From positions 1,984,001-2,048,000 of the forward strand of contig JAWNGF010000004.1 of assembly GCA_037039685.1 (NCBI GenBank): 64,000 bases of DNA, given 5' to 3'. The stretch is from Ceratobasidium sp. AG-K (lineage: Eukaryota > Basidiomycota > Agaricomycetes > Cantharellales > Ceratobasidiaceae). Position 1 is the first letter of the stretch, and each line of letters starts with the position of its first letter. A model generated the notes under the pieces. It saw only the letters and a list, made by a program, of their open reading frames with translations, did no database searches and was not told where the DNA came from. This document shows positions 44,647 to 55,202 of the stretch, in pieces. The position numbers were made by a program, and so were the translations under genes.

Positions 44647-46628
44647 TTTCCCGAGTCTTCTACGATTGTTGCCTCCCTTCCTTTAACGCTAGGTTCCGTT
44701 GTTATCCATTCCTTGGACGGGCACTTGAATGAGCGGTGTCCTTCCTGCCCGCACTTTAGGCAGCGGTTGGTTGCTATCCTTGCTTTGTAAATTTCGTCGG
44801 GTAGCCGCTTTGTAGAGGGTTGTCTGCTAGCGGCTGCTTGAGGTGTCTTCTTTCCTGTAGAGGCTTTGATTTGTTGCAATTTCTGGTCAATAGAGATTGC
44901 GATTGAGATCCACTGGTCAAGGGAAAGCTGTTGTTCTGTCCCATCTTCATTGATCAGGGTTAGTTCGAAACGAGCTAGTTCGGTCTTGACTTCTGATTTC
45001 AACCCTTCCTTGAATTGGTTGATCAGAGCTTCTTGTCCCCAATTTACGTCTACCAGGAGATATCGGAATTCCGAAGCATAGTTTGCCACAGAGTTGTTCT
45101 GCTTGCATTTTCGGATATCTGATTCGGCTTTAGCTTTTTTGTTGGGGTCACTGAACTGTTCCATGAAGTGTGCCTTGAAACTTTCCCATGAGGCAAGGTT
45201 TTGTTTGTTTTCTCCTTGGTTAAGCGATCGTAAGAGTACTTGTGCCCAGTGAGTGGCGGCTTTGTTCTCGGATTTGAAGTTTGCTAGGGCTTCGCGGATC
45301 CTTTCTTCGTTGGAAGTGTATTGATCGCCTAGACGTACAAAGTAGCTCTCCATTTGTGTGATGAACATTTCGGCGCCTTCTCCTTTCTTTCCGTCAAAGG
45401 CTTCTGGACGAGTCACCTTGGGACGACGTGGTCCGCTACTGATGTTTGGGTTTTTGGTTAGTCTTTGGATTCTTAATTCTAATTCGTCAATCCTGGTAGA
45501 TTCCGCGTCTGGATGAGGTGGAGAATTTGATCGCCTGGAGGGGACCCCGTGCAGGGATGCTTCGTCCATTTCTTCTCGCATGTTGTTGATAGTTTCCTGA
45601 ACTTCCGTGATTTTGGCAGTGAAGGAGGTTCCTTCCTGTCGTAAGGTTTCTAGTCCTTGAGTTACTGCCTCGTTCCACTCGAGTTGTCCTTGTCTGGTAG
45701 TGTTGAGTTCTTCGCGTACATTGTTCACTAGTCCTTGAGTGTTGGCAACCTCATTTCGAAGGCGGGTTACGTCTTGTCCGACTAGAAAGGAATTATGTTC
45801 GCCATTTCTTGCTGAGTTCAGAATGTCTGTTAAGGTGCCTTGTAGGGTGTTGATGGAGTCGTTAAAGATTTGCTGGTTGTTTGCTAGAACTTGCGTGGCT
45901 TGTTCTAGGCCGCCGAGCCTTCGATCCATAATGACTCTCATTCCGTCTATAACCCTAAGGGTGGCGTTGTGTCTTCCTTCTAGAAGGTTGTCCAGATTGT
46001 CTAGATTACTGATTACAGTCCTGCTGCTAGAGCTGGAACTTGAACTGGAGCTTCCTGGATCACCGGTGCCTTGTTGTACTGGGGCTGATTGCCCGGAGTA
46101 ACCCTGTGGGACATATGGTGGTGCTGGGATTGCTGGTGTGACTGGCTGGGAGGCCACTGGAATTGGTCCTGCATTGGTGATGGTTCCTCCAATTTGAGGA
46201 ACTGTAGGAACACTTGGAATGTGTGGTGTAGGAGGAGGTCTAATGGGAACAAGCGACACGCCTCCGTGCGCTTCAGGTTGGGGAGAAAAGAAATATCTCC
46301 TAGTCCCTAGTGGCCATAAGGGACGTGATGGCCCTGGACTTCCAGTTGTGATGCGAATTGCAGCTGGGGTGGGGTCATTTGTGAGATCTCCTGGTTCTCT
46401 ATTCGTGATAGTGGGTTCTTCCTCTTGTACGGTTGTCATGTTGGCGATGCCGAAAGCTCCCGGCATTGATGTTTGGCTTTGGGAGCGTGATCGGGCAGGG
46501 CCACCCGCTTGAATTTGTGCGATATCTTGCTCGTTTAGTGATCCTGTGGGCCTTGCTGCCCGACTGGGTCCTCTTCTTGTTGATATAGCGGATGAAGGAC
46601 GTGACCCTCCATCTTCTTGAATAGACAT
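44628..46628 (-). CDS. gag: Element E Gag
   Basis: ATG 46628, 666 residues. The order is a Pro/Ser/Thr-rich N-terminus, a Ser run near residue 200, and a coiled-coil region of about 200-350. The capsid domain follows around 385-560 (KVTRPEAFDGKKGEGAEMFI; ESDIRKCKQNNSVANYASEF), with a CCHC knuckle CLKCGQEGHRSFKC near 635. It forms the particle core and packages RNA (family knowledge). The frame is intact and ends just after the slippery heptamer. Confidence 0.92.
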   Translation of the reverse strand: MSIQEDGGSRPSSAISTRRGPSRAARPTGSLNEQDIAQIQAGGPARSRSQSQTSMPGAFGIANMTTVQEEEPTITNREPGDLTNDPTPAAIRITTGSPGPSRPLWPLGTRRYFFSPQPEAHGGVSLVPIRPPPTPHIPSVPTVPQIGGTITNAGPIPVASQPVTPAIPAPPYVPQGYSGQSAPVQQGTGDPGSSSSSSSSSSRTVISNLDNLDNLLEGRHNATLRVIDGMRVIMDRRLGGLEQATQVLANNQQIFNDSINTLQGTLTDILNSARNGEHNSFLVGQDVTRLRNEVANTQGLVNNVREELNTTRQGQLEWNEAVTQGLETLRQEGTSFTAKITEVQETINNMREEMDEASLHGVPSRRSNSPPHPDAESTRIDELELRIQRLTKNPNISSGPRRPKVTRPEAFDGKKGEGAEMFITQMESYFVRLGDQYTSNEERIREALANFKSENKAATHWAQVLLRSLNQGENKQNLASWESFKAHFMEQFSDPNKKAKAESDIRKCKQNNSVANYASEFRYLLVDVNWGQEALINQFKEGLKSEVKTELARFELTLINEDGTEQQLSLDQWISIAISIDQKLQQIKASTGKKTPQAAASRQPSTKRLPDEIYKARIATNRCLKCGQEGHRSFKCPSKEWITTEPSVKGREATIVEDSGKEGVSL
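44640..44660 (-). promoter_or_regulatory. Gag-Pol -1 frameshift site
   Basis: GGGAAAA sits in the gag frame as TCG GGA AAA, an X XXY YYZ heptamer, at about 44652-44646. A -1 slip gives AGA AGG GGT CTC..., exactly the pol frame. The gag stop TAA (44630-44628) follows 15 nt later. Element I keeps the same heptamer and frame. Confidence 0.7.
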
Positions 46629-46645
46629 ATTTGTATTTTTTGTTA

Positions 46646-46657
46646 AGCTTGTTTTGT
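46646..46657 (-). promoter_or_regulatory. Element E self-priming PBS
   Basis: ACAAAACAAGCT (minus) is the exact complement of AGCTTGTTTTGT at the presumed mRNA 5' end (46832-46821), 2 nt inside the LTR. Confidence 0.72.
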
Positions 46658-46659
46658 AA

Positions 46660-47116
46660 TGTCGTAAGCTTCTTCTTAGTGGCTATGAGGCAAGCCGGGA
46701 TGGAGAGTGGACGGCACTAAGACCTAAGTGACCTCTTGAACCGCAACACACTTAAGCGTCTGTAGGCTCTTGAGGGTAGGGGTGGTTCTAAGTGTCACTC
46801 AGAGGGGATGTTTTGACGAGACAAAACAAGCTGGGGTTACCAGGCTTGTTGGTCCTCTATATATATACAAGATGCGGCCAAGTCATACAGAGCGCAGCCA
46901 CATGAGTCATAACAGTCAACCAGTCAGGAGTGTCCATGTGAGTCATGCTGTATGAACAGACATGACTTGTACAAAGCACAGCCGCGTTACGCAATGTAAC
47001 AGAATAACCACAAGAAGGTGGCAACGCGGCAAGCGGAAACAGAAACACAATACAAAAGAAGGGAACAGGAGGGCGAGACAACAGGCGAGTCCGATGGAGT
47101 GAGCTAGCTCACGACA
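46660..47116 (-). repeat. Element E 5' LTR
   Basis: 457 bp. Read on the minus strand it has TATATATA near 46867-46858, then AGCTTGTTTTGT at 46832-46821. TGAGTCA motifs lie at 46903 and 46939, upstream of the TATA box. Confidence 0.93.
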
Positions 47117-48541
47117 GAAGACCTGCTCTGGATAGATGGAAGAATCTACGTGCCAGAAGACAAAGACACTAGGCTAAAAATCCTCAGATTACACCATGAT
47201 TCACCAATAGCAGGGCACCAGGGTCAAGCCCAAACGCTGGAGCTAATCTCAAGAAAGTACTACTGGCCTGGACTCAAGGCAACAGTAAACAAATATGTTG
47301 ACTCTTGTGAGCAATGCCAAAGGGCAAAAGGAACAAAAAGCCAAGTACCACTGAAAGCACTTGAGATCCCAAACAGTCCATGGGAGGATATTGCATACAA
47401 TTTCATCGTAAAACTCCTGAAATCACAAGGCAATGACAGCATTCTAGTGGTGGTGGATCGGTTCTCTCGCATGGCACACTTCATAGCCTGCAAAGAATCA
47501 ACAACGGCAGATCAACTTGCCGATCTTTTCCTGAAGAACATTTGGAGATTACACGGCTTCTCACAAAGTACAGTTTTGGACAGAGGAACAACTTTCAACA
47601 GCAAGTTCCTGAAGGCCCTTTACCAAAAAATCGGAACAACACCAATGTTCAGCACGGCATATCATCCACAAACAGACGGAATAACGGAACGAATAAACCA
47701 GTGGATAGAAGCATGGCTTCGCACATTTGTTAACTACAGGCAAGACAACTGGGCCGAACTGCTCCCTATTGCAGAATTCTGCTACAACAACCAGCGACAT
47801 GGGATCACAGGAAAAACCCCATTCGAGATTGTCAACGGCAGAGAACCACTATGGAATGTTCTAACAGAAGCTACTACGATTCCTGAAGCAAATAAGAAAG
47901 CAAACAACTGGCAGGAAGTATGGGACGAAGCAAAAGCAGCTATGGAATGGCACAGGAGAAAGGACACAGTGGAACACCAACCAAAATACAAAGAGGACGA
48001 CCTTGTCTGGCTTTACGGACAAAACATAAAGACAAACCGTCCCAACAAGAAACTTGACAACAAGAAACACGGTCCCTTCAAGATCAAGAAAATCATATCA
48101 AGCCACGCCTACAAATTAGAGCTTCCAAAAACCATGAGAATACACCCTGTGTTCCACAGTGATCTTCTTAGTCCATACAAAAAGGACGAGAACTTTCACA
48201 GAAACCAACCCCAACCACCGCCGATCACAACAGAAGAAGGAGTGGAAGAATACGAAGTGGAGAAAATTGTGGACTGGAAGGAAACAAAGGACGGGTTGTT
48301 CTACAGGGTTAGATGGAAGGGTTATGATGAAAAAGAAGACATGGAACAACGGGCAGAGGATTTCAGTCACCTCGGAGTAATAATGAGGAAGTTCTTGAAG
48401 GATTTCCCAAACGCCCCAACACCGTCAAACTACAAGACGAGAAGTATTAAAGGGAGGGCGGGACGGAACGACAACACAACTTGCAGAACTTGCTCACATT
48501 CCAACTCGCTCTACACACTCAACGCACTAAACCTTTTTTGA
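47117..48541 (+). pseudogene. pol: Element F pol fragment (integrase and chromodomain)
   Basis: An open frame from EDLLWIDGRIYVPEDK through the integrase zinc finger (HHDSPIAGH...CEQC), LDRGTTF (relatives have SDRGTTF), HPQTDGITERINQ and a chromodomain (YRVRWKGYDEKEDMEQ). It ends with TGA 6 nt before the ORF3 ATG. The corresponding E codon is TGT, and E reads on. Protease, RT and RNase H are absent. Confidence 0.85.
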
Positions 48542-48546
48542 ACACT

Positions 48547-49311
48547 ATGCCCACCGTCACCCGTGCCACTATTGCCAACAACCTTGTCCGCGTTCTCAAC
48601 GGGCCAGCCTTCCAGATGGCCCGCATCCTTGACTTGGGAGCAGCCCTCTACGTCTTCAAAAGGTCCCAGCAGAGTCCAGGGCGGCTCCAATTCCATGCCT
48701 CCAACGACATCCTGCACTCCGACCTGGGAGAGTTCAAATGGGTCGGCAAAAAATGGCCAACACGCATGCAACTCCAGCGAAAGGACATCTACGTATGCCG
48801 AGGATGTGCGGCCTTCCAAGTGTCCGAAGTCGTCCTGCTATCCATGCACAAGCTCAGGGTGGTTGAATGGGGACAAGAAGGAGCCTACAGCAGCGAATGG
48901 GTTCCAGGATACGAAGGCCGTCCTCCTACTCTGAGGCCTTGATGGAGTGACGCATGGGACAAGAACTTCGAAGCAGACTTGGCGGATTGGAGGATGGAGC
49001 GGGGACGATACCAGAGGGAGAAGTTTGAATGGAAGCCGTTCTGGTGCCAGGAGAAGGAAGCGGACTTGTCGCAATGGAAGGAGGTCGAGCCAGATGTACG
49101 ACAATGGGAGAAGGATCATGTGGAGAAGCAGGAGAGGGTCATGGACTGGTCCAAGGCGGACTGGACAGACGAGAAGACCTGGGAGAAGTAGGAGGAGTAC
49201 AGCGATGAACCAGGTAACACTGTGTTCAACCCCATTGACCTCACAGAGGAAAAGGAGGACGAGCTTGACTCCCTGGTCAAAAAGGTGAACAAGGACTGCT
49301 GGGTGCAGTAG
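48547..49311 (+). pseudogene. Element F ORF3 with two stops
   Basis: ATG 48547 (MPTVTRATIANNLVRVL) with YVCRGCAAFQVSEVVLL as in E. TGA at 48940-48942 replaces Arg and TAG at about 49189-49191 replaces Trp. The frame otherwise matches E ORF3 to its end (NTVFNPIDLT). The +1 frame (the pol frame) is open for long stretches (48542-48934 and 48947-49288). Confidence 0.7.
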
Positions 49312-49356
49312 ATCAGCCCTTTCGGCTTCCCCTCAAGGACCTTAAAGGGGGAGTAA

Positions 49357-49811
49357 TGTCGTGAGCCATGCTCTCGCCATCAGACTCGTCTGCGTCTCAT
49401 CCTCACTCGTTGTTTGTGTTTGCTCTTTCCTCTTGTTTTCCTACCGCGTTGCCACCTTCTTGTGGTTATGTGTTACACTGTGTAACGCGGCTGTGCTTTG
49501 TACGAGTCATGTCTGTTCATACAGCATGACTCACATGGACACTCATGACTGGTTGACTGTTATGACTCATGTGGCTGCGCCTTGTATGACTTGGCCACTT
49601 TCTGAATATATATAGAGGACCAACAAGCCTGGTAACCCCAGCTTGTTTTGTCTTGTCAAACATCCCCTTTGAGTGACACTTTGAACCACCCCTACCCTCA
49701 AGAGCCTACAGACGCTTAAGTGTGTTGCAGTTCAAGAGGTCACTAAGGTCTTAGTGCCGTCCACTCTCCATCACGGCTTGTCTCATAGCCACCAAGAAGA
49801 AGCTTACAACA
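49357..49811 (+). repeat. Element F 3' LTR
   Basis: 455 bp, TGTCGTGAGC...TTACAACA. It has TATATATA near 49605 and AGCTTGTTTTGT about 30 nt later. It directly abuts A-family sequence of G at 49812, so F inserted into G. The target duplication would be atgca, but the left copy is not in view. Confidence 0.88.
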
Positions 49812-50306
49812 ATGCACTTCTGTTGCAAGATGACAGTATGTGCCCTTGATTTTATCTTTAAGGGTTTCAATGGTGCCCCACTGATGTTTGTTGTTGTTGA
49901 TGAGGTTTTCAACCTTTTGAGTATGTTTTTCTTGGATTTTAATGAGTTGGTCACAATTTTCGATCAGGACACGGGTTTGTTCTTGCAGACGCTCAACTTC
50001 GATGTTGGTGTCAGCTAGATTTATGCTTTGGACACAATCTTGATCGGCTTGTTGCTTGTTTGTGTTATCAATGCTTGTTTCAATGAACTCAAGCCTTGAG
50101 TGGAGTGTTTGATAGTTGGCTTCAAGTTGGTTGTGGTTTTTGTCGTTCCTGGTATGCTCAACCCTTAGTTCCTCTGCGTGCTTGACTTGATCCTCTTCTA
50201 GTACCTCAATTCGACTGTTGAATTCGTTGACTTTGGTGTCTAGATCAAGCACAAAGTCTTTTAGTCTAAAGACTGCTTCGCAGAGGCTAAAAAATGCGGG
50301 GAACAC
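49812..50306 (-). pseudogene. Element G ORF0 fragment (coiled coil)
   Basis: About 165 codons colinear with A's ORF0 (shared FPAFFSLCEAVFRLKDFVLD near the start). It also opens with GTG, not ATG. It has no internal stop, although G is an older and diverged copy, which suggests the frame was selected. Truncated by the F LTR. Confidence 0.55.
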
Positions 50307-51201
50307 TTTTTAAGGTTAATCAGTCAGTTACTAATTATCCTTTTTAGTGTGTACTGATGGAAACAACGAGTTGATGGGGTTCTTGATGGATGTGAGTGTT
50401 AACTTGGGTGGTGCTCTGACCACTTTCCAGGTTGACTTGAGAGGATCTGGCTTCCTTGAGATGTTGATTTGGATGTGAAGGGTGCTAAACGCTAAGCTTT
50501 TGCTTTATATATTCCTTATCTGATCTTATCAATTATCAACAGCCTTGGGCGGGTGTGATAGCAACAGTGTATGACAGAATAAGGGTGTATTTAGCTGACT
50601 CAAGCCGCTATGACCCAAAAGAGGATAACAATTGGGTTCACTGATGGCGTATAGCAACGTGGGACTACTGGTCTATATCAAGTATAGCTCATTGTCCGTT
50701 GTACTATGCCTGTTTTCCTGTGTACATTCTATCTACTTGGTGGAAGAGCAGGGGCTTAAAGCTGATGCTAGAAAGGCTTGACCTAATGTCCCAACTTGGG
50801 TCAATTAGGTATATAAAAGGTTAAGGGGTTCGACTTAGACAAGTCTTAGAACCCAAGGAGTAGTGATAGTAAAGAGGATTGATTGAACAAGTCCTAATGG
50901 AGAGGAGGTCAAGCCTTGTTGTTAACCAGCTTGACCTCTGGGTTTATATACATGAGGGATCAGTGCCAAGTCATCATCTATCAGTGTGAGAAAGCCGAGT
51001 ACAACTGATGATAAGCGAGATAAGAGGTATGACTCGACATTCTGGAAGTTCCAGAAGCAACACCAATATCAAATGAAAAGACAAATACATCACATGATAC
51101 AAGTTAAGCGCCAGAGGACATTTGTACCAAAAAAGGAAAGTGTTCGGAAAAAAAAGATATAAAATCAGAATAAAATGTCTGAGCTTAGTCAGCTCATGAC
51201 A
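49812..51201 (-). mobile_element. Element G: 5' part of an A-family element
   Basis: 5' LTR 50787-51201 (415 bp, close to the A LTR), the PBS on the minus strand (aggtcaagcct) 2 nt inside, a leader of about 480 bp like A's, and ORF0 from 50306 down to the F insertion at 49811. Its right end lies inside exon 9 of the hAT transposase gene. Confidence 0.88.
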
Positions 51202-53372
51202 CACACTGAGCACAGAAAGAACATCCTGTAGGACCTTGTACTGGCAGTGCATGAGGACCGGGATCTTGGTGTCAAGGTTGCAAAATGAATACTTGACGAT
51301 TGCCTGGTTTGGGGAATGTGCAAGTGTAGAAACAGAAAATATATGACAAAGATTTACTGGATGGAGATCAAGGCAGCACTTGATCATATGGTATGTTGAG
51401 GACCAACGGATCGGCATGTCTCACAGAAGCTCAAGAAGGGGGACTCGATATGGCTGGCCATTGGGAAGTCGAAAGCAGTTGGCAGCATTCCTGTCAATGA
51501 TTGTCTGGTGGAAGCCTTCATGTTGCATCCCAGTTGCTCTGCATGCTGCAATCAAAGCACAGCATGCCTCGACTGGGTCCAACTCAAGTGCCTGAAGGTA
51601 TTCTTCTGTGTCGTTGTCAATCTGCTGCTCAGAAGTCAGCATGTTGTGCTGAAAGGTTGAAGCAGCAGATTTGAGGTTTTTGAGAATGGCACTGACCAAC
51701 AAGTTCATTATATGCGGAAAGCAACTGGAATCAAGATACATAAGGCAATATTTTGTTGGTAAAATAATTGGGACACTCACCGGATATGGTTTTCTTGTTC
51801 ATTGAACTCAATTCCATGAGCAGCAAAGACAGTTACAAGTTCTTTCATTAGAGTGTTCTTGTTGCCTGCATTATCAAGTGTGATACATCCAATCTAAAAT
51901 AGAATATAGTACTGATTAAAATAAAAGAAGTATAAAACTAAAGGAGAACTTATACCTTATCAGCAATTTCGGACTCAAGGAGCACCTCAAGAAGTGCTTG
52001 TCCAAGGTTGGTGCCAGTGTGCTGTCCATCGATTTTCCGGAAGGCAATCAGTTGGTCAACAAGCTTGCCAGCATCGTTGATGTAGTGTGCAGTGACTGCC
52101 ATAAATGATTGAAGATTGCGGTCTGACCACAAGTCTGAGGTCAGGGATATGTGTCCATGTGCCCTCTAAGGTATGTCAGTATCAATTCTTGCCTTGTACA
52201 GTGCGTACATTCACATACCTGCATCTCAGCATTGATTTCACTTCTCTCAAGCAGGTACATTGCCCAGGCTGCTGCTGCGAGCTTGTCACGGTGGGGCACA
52301 TCACAATCCTTATATGTACCCTGTCCACAGTACAAAAGAATGTCACAAAACTCGGGGCACTTGAGAACATTTACAGACTGACTCAAGGTGAGTAGGTGGT
52401 AGTGGCAGGACAGAATTATATCTATACCTGATCATTGATTATAATCCAATTAATTAGCTGCTCTACAAGTCTGGCATGTGTAAATTTGGGCTGAGCATTT
52501 GGCGGCACACCAGAGTTGTTGACAGGGATGCCTTCCTCACGGCACTTAGTGTAATAGGCAACCAGATGGTGCAGCTCAAGGTGGTCGCGGACACCTCCTG
52601 TCACCCCTCCTTGACGATTTGCCCATACCTTCGTGATACCACAGCGCCTGTAAACAAATGGAGTGATTAGATTGTCTGTAGTCTGGAGATTTAGTGGCCA
52701 CATGGGCGCAAATACCACTTACAAGCAGAGTCTGCAGCAGAGGTGCTCGGATTGAGGGTGCCTGAGTGAGTCAAAAGGAACAGCAACTTGTTGCACTGCA
52801 TCTGCAGCCACTTGCGCATCCATTTCCGCCTCAGGTACATCTTCATTTGTGTCAACAGGTGTGACCCAGTACCACACGTCACGAGCAGCGGAGCGGAGAG
52901 GACATGAGGGTGCTGAAGATACAGGTTCAGTCAGGGTTGGAGGAACGGTCTCGGCTGCATCGAGGACAGCCTCAAGCGCTGCAATGCGAGACTCAACTTG
53001 CTGGTGGTGATCTGCAAGGTCGGAAGGTGTTGGCTCGGCCTTGCCAGACCTCTTGCGCCTAGCAGGACCAGCCATAAGGGGCATTGAGGCCTGAGACTTT
53101 GTTAAGTATGTTGAATTGCACAAGTCTGATGGTCACTTACAGTCTGACCTGGTGCCATTATACTGCCTGACACGTCCGCCAACTCCACAGTTGAAACGTG
53201 AGGCGGCTACCATGTCAAAAGTAAGAATCAATATAATTCTTTTTGTTCCAAGTCGCCATGAACATACCAAGACAGAATCTTGAGAGGGCTGGTGTGTGAA
53301 AATTGGTTCAGACACGCTGCTAGCAACACCTTCAGGCCCACAAGCAATGGAGGGACTAACTGGCTGGCTCAT
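51202..53372 (-). pseudogene. hAT transposase gene, interrupted by element G
   Basis: Nine exons read with GT-AG introns: 53372-53268, 53206-53141, 53090-52723, 52647-52428, 52377-52219, 52165-51956, 51893-51781, 51724-51358 and 51303 to 51202. Exons 3-4 form a BED-type finger (CCRLC...RDHLELHH). Later exons give the hAT transposase core: SLTSDLWSDRNLQSFMAVTA, IGCITLDNAGNKNT, CFPHIMNLLV and DMPIRWSSTYHMI. A TGA at 51423-51421, just before DMPIRWSSTY, probably replaced CGA. Element G cuts exon 9 after YKVLQDVLSVLSV, so the C-terminal dimerisation domain is missing. Intact introns despite the breaks suggest recent loss. Confidence 0.85.
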
Positions 53373-54305
53373 AGTGATATGAGAAGCGGAGAAAAATGAG
53401 AAAAAAGTTGGCTGAATGCATGGGAAGTCAAGGGACTCGAGCTTGCCACTCAACATCGGTTCAAGTCAGCTCTTATAGCCCGTCCTCAACCACCCTCTCC
53501 CAATGGCGTCAGCCAGCATATGCGCTCATTCCACCGTCTTGGACGTCACTCTCTCATGCCAACAATGCCTCCAGATGGCTTGGCTCGCTTAAGGCCGCAT
53601 ATATGCGCCTATAGGAGGCTTGCACAGGCAAAGAGCCAGGCTGAATGCGCATATATCAGGACATTTGGCACCTGCGGTATGAATCGTGACGTCGGAATAA
53701 TAATATATTTCAACCAATGACGAAGAACAATAAAAAAAAGCTGGCAGACGATCAACCAGCTGTCAGTTACCCCGGCTCAGAGGCGGGCCGGAGGCTGACT
53801 AATACGAGTGCATTTGAACTCGCCGTGTGCACATGACCCCCTGCAGGCGAGCTACCGGCAACTCGCCGGTGCGTCTTTCCCTTGATATCGATCTGTGTCC
53901 CTGAGCTCGCGAAGCCTGATTTTTCGAGGCGATACGAGCTCCACTCGTTCAAACTTGCCTCGGCCGCAACGCTACAGTACTGTAAGGTTGTTAACCACAC
54001 GACTCGTTGCACACCACGATCTCTGTGCTCACCACTCACACGGCTGCCAGTTCTGTGCTTAGCTCTTTATCGACCCCAGTTATGGCTCCATACCCCTGGA
54101 TCTCTGTCAATAACGGCCGCGTGTTGTTCAACTCGTGCAGAACCGGTACTTACGAAGGGCCATGAGAGGTAAGTGGCCAAACCCGGTCGTCGTGACTTAG
54201 CGACTTTGTGTCCCAGGCCTTTGATCACCATCACCCAACCATCAGTGATGTCACTGATCGCTCCACAGATCTGCACGCACGGATCGTACTGCCCCGGCAC
54301 ATATA
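53373..54305. other. Flank of the hAT gene; no clear gene
   Basis: 53,500-53,680 carries repeated gcgcatatat-type motifs (near 53599 and 53648), as found in subterminal regions of hAT elements. I could not define an 8-bp duplication or a terminal inverted repeat. No coding evidence to 54305. Confidence 0.3.
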
Positions 54306-55202
54306 CAGTAGACTTCCAGTTATCGCTCGCTCGCATCCTGAACGCGGTTGCTAGGTTCTTTTGATCTGGCTTTTCCGGCCCGCTTTTGGGTCGCGTCATC
54401 GCACAGCCACATAGTTAAGCGCCAAATGAGCAAATGAACACGAAAATTTTTACACTCCGATATTTAAGAGATTTGTCCCATTAGAACCTCCCCGAAAGCC
54501 TACTACCACTCTCGTTCTTTATCTCTGAGTTTTTCTGATTTTTTTAAAATCAAAACTAGTCCCATACTGTGAGTATATGGCGCATATAGTCATCCCCAAG
54601 TGTGTATATGCTTACTCTTTTGGCCACGACCCGACAGCATACTCGAACATCCAGATTGTTTTCCTCCCGCCGAACTTGACAGCATGGATCCAACCGATGG
54701 ATGCGGGGGTCATCCGGTCATTCAAGGCGAACTACCGACAACTGTCGAGTCGGAACGCCCTCGAGCTTGATGCACAGGGTGTGACAAACCCCTACAAGAT
54801 TGACCAGTTGCAGGGCATGCGCCTGGCGCACCAAGCATGGGGACTTGTCACCAAGGAGGCCATTCGGAACTGCTGGCGACATACAGGCATTTGCCCTGAT
54901 AGCTGGGGCTTGGAGGAGTGCTTTGCACGCTTGAAGCTGTAATTGCGTTCACATTTCGCGTTTTTTTGTGCTTGATGCATAACCACACTCTTTTTTTTTA
55001 ACTATAGTCACTCCTTCGTCGTATTTACATGGCTGGTATACACAATCTATACATCTGCCCGCCTGCGTGCAACAAGGAGCCGAAAGCGCGAGCACTGACA
55101 AAGACGCTGACAAAGTGCTGACTTAGCCAGAAACTCGAGGGTCCGTTGCGAAGCTGCGCGCAATTTGGGGCCCATCAACGAGCATGTAGCGGAAGTCTAC
55201 TG
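54306..55202 (+). mobile_element. Short pogo-like DNA transposon with 12-bp TIRs
   Basis: CAGTAGACTTCC at 54306-54317 and its exact inverted copy at 55191-55202 are each flanked by TA (54304-54305 and 55203-55204), the target of the Tc1/mariner/pogo superfamily. At 897 bp it is too short for a full transposase and retains only a C-terminal fragment. It is an internally deleted, non-autonomous copy. Confidence 0.75.
54577..54942 (+). pseudogene. pogo-like transposase fragment (DDE_1 type)
   Basis: The open frame contains QIVFLPPNLTAWIQPMDAGV followed by IRSFKANYR, the block just after the second catalytic Asp in DDE_1 (pogo/Tigger/CENP-B-like) transposases. Residues before it (FGHDPTAYS) do not match the family, so the N-terminal DNA-binding domain and most of the catalytic domain are lost. 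Ends at TAA 54940-54942. Confidence 0.75.

Larger units (their letters stand above)
39887..47116 (-). mobile_element. Element E: full-length, intact gypsy chromovirus
   Basis: 7230 bp with 457-bp LTRs (39887-40343 and 46660-47116) that differ at only two positions I could see. Gag (666 aa), Pol (1304 aa) and ORF3 (about 253 aa) are all open, so this is the best candidate for a recently active element. There is no target duplication: tgctc lies left and gaaga right, and the flanks belong to different elements (D and F). It is probably a recombinant between two E copies. Confidence 0.92.
47117..49811 (+). mobile_element. Element F: 3' half of an E-family element
   Basis: Starts abruptly in pol directly at the right LTR of E and runs through integrase, chromodomain, ORF3, purine tract (aaagggggagtaa at 49344-49356) and 3' LTR 49357-49811 (455 bp). 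The 5' half is missing. Its LTR differs from J's mainly in the first ~120 bp, so F is probably not the other half of J. Confidence 0.85.

Noticed and set aside
31747..49811. J and F as two ends of one element
   Set aside because: Their LTRs differ strongly in the first ~120 bp, and the flanking 5-mers do not match.
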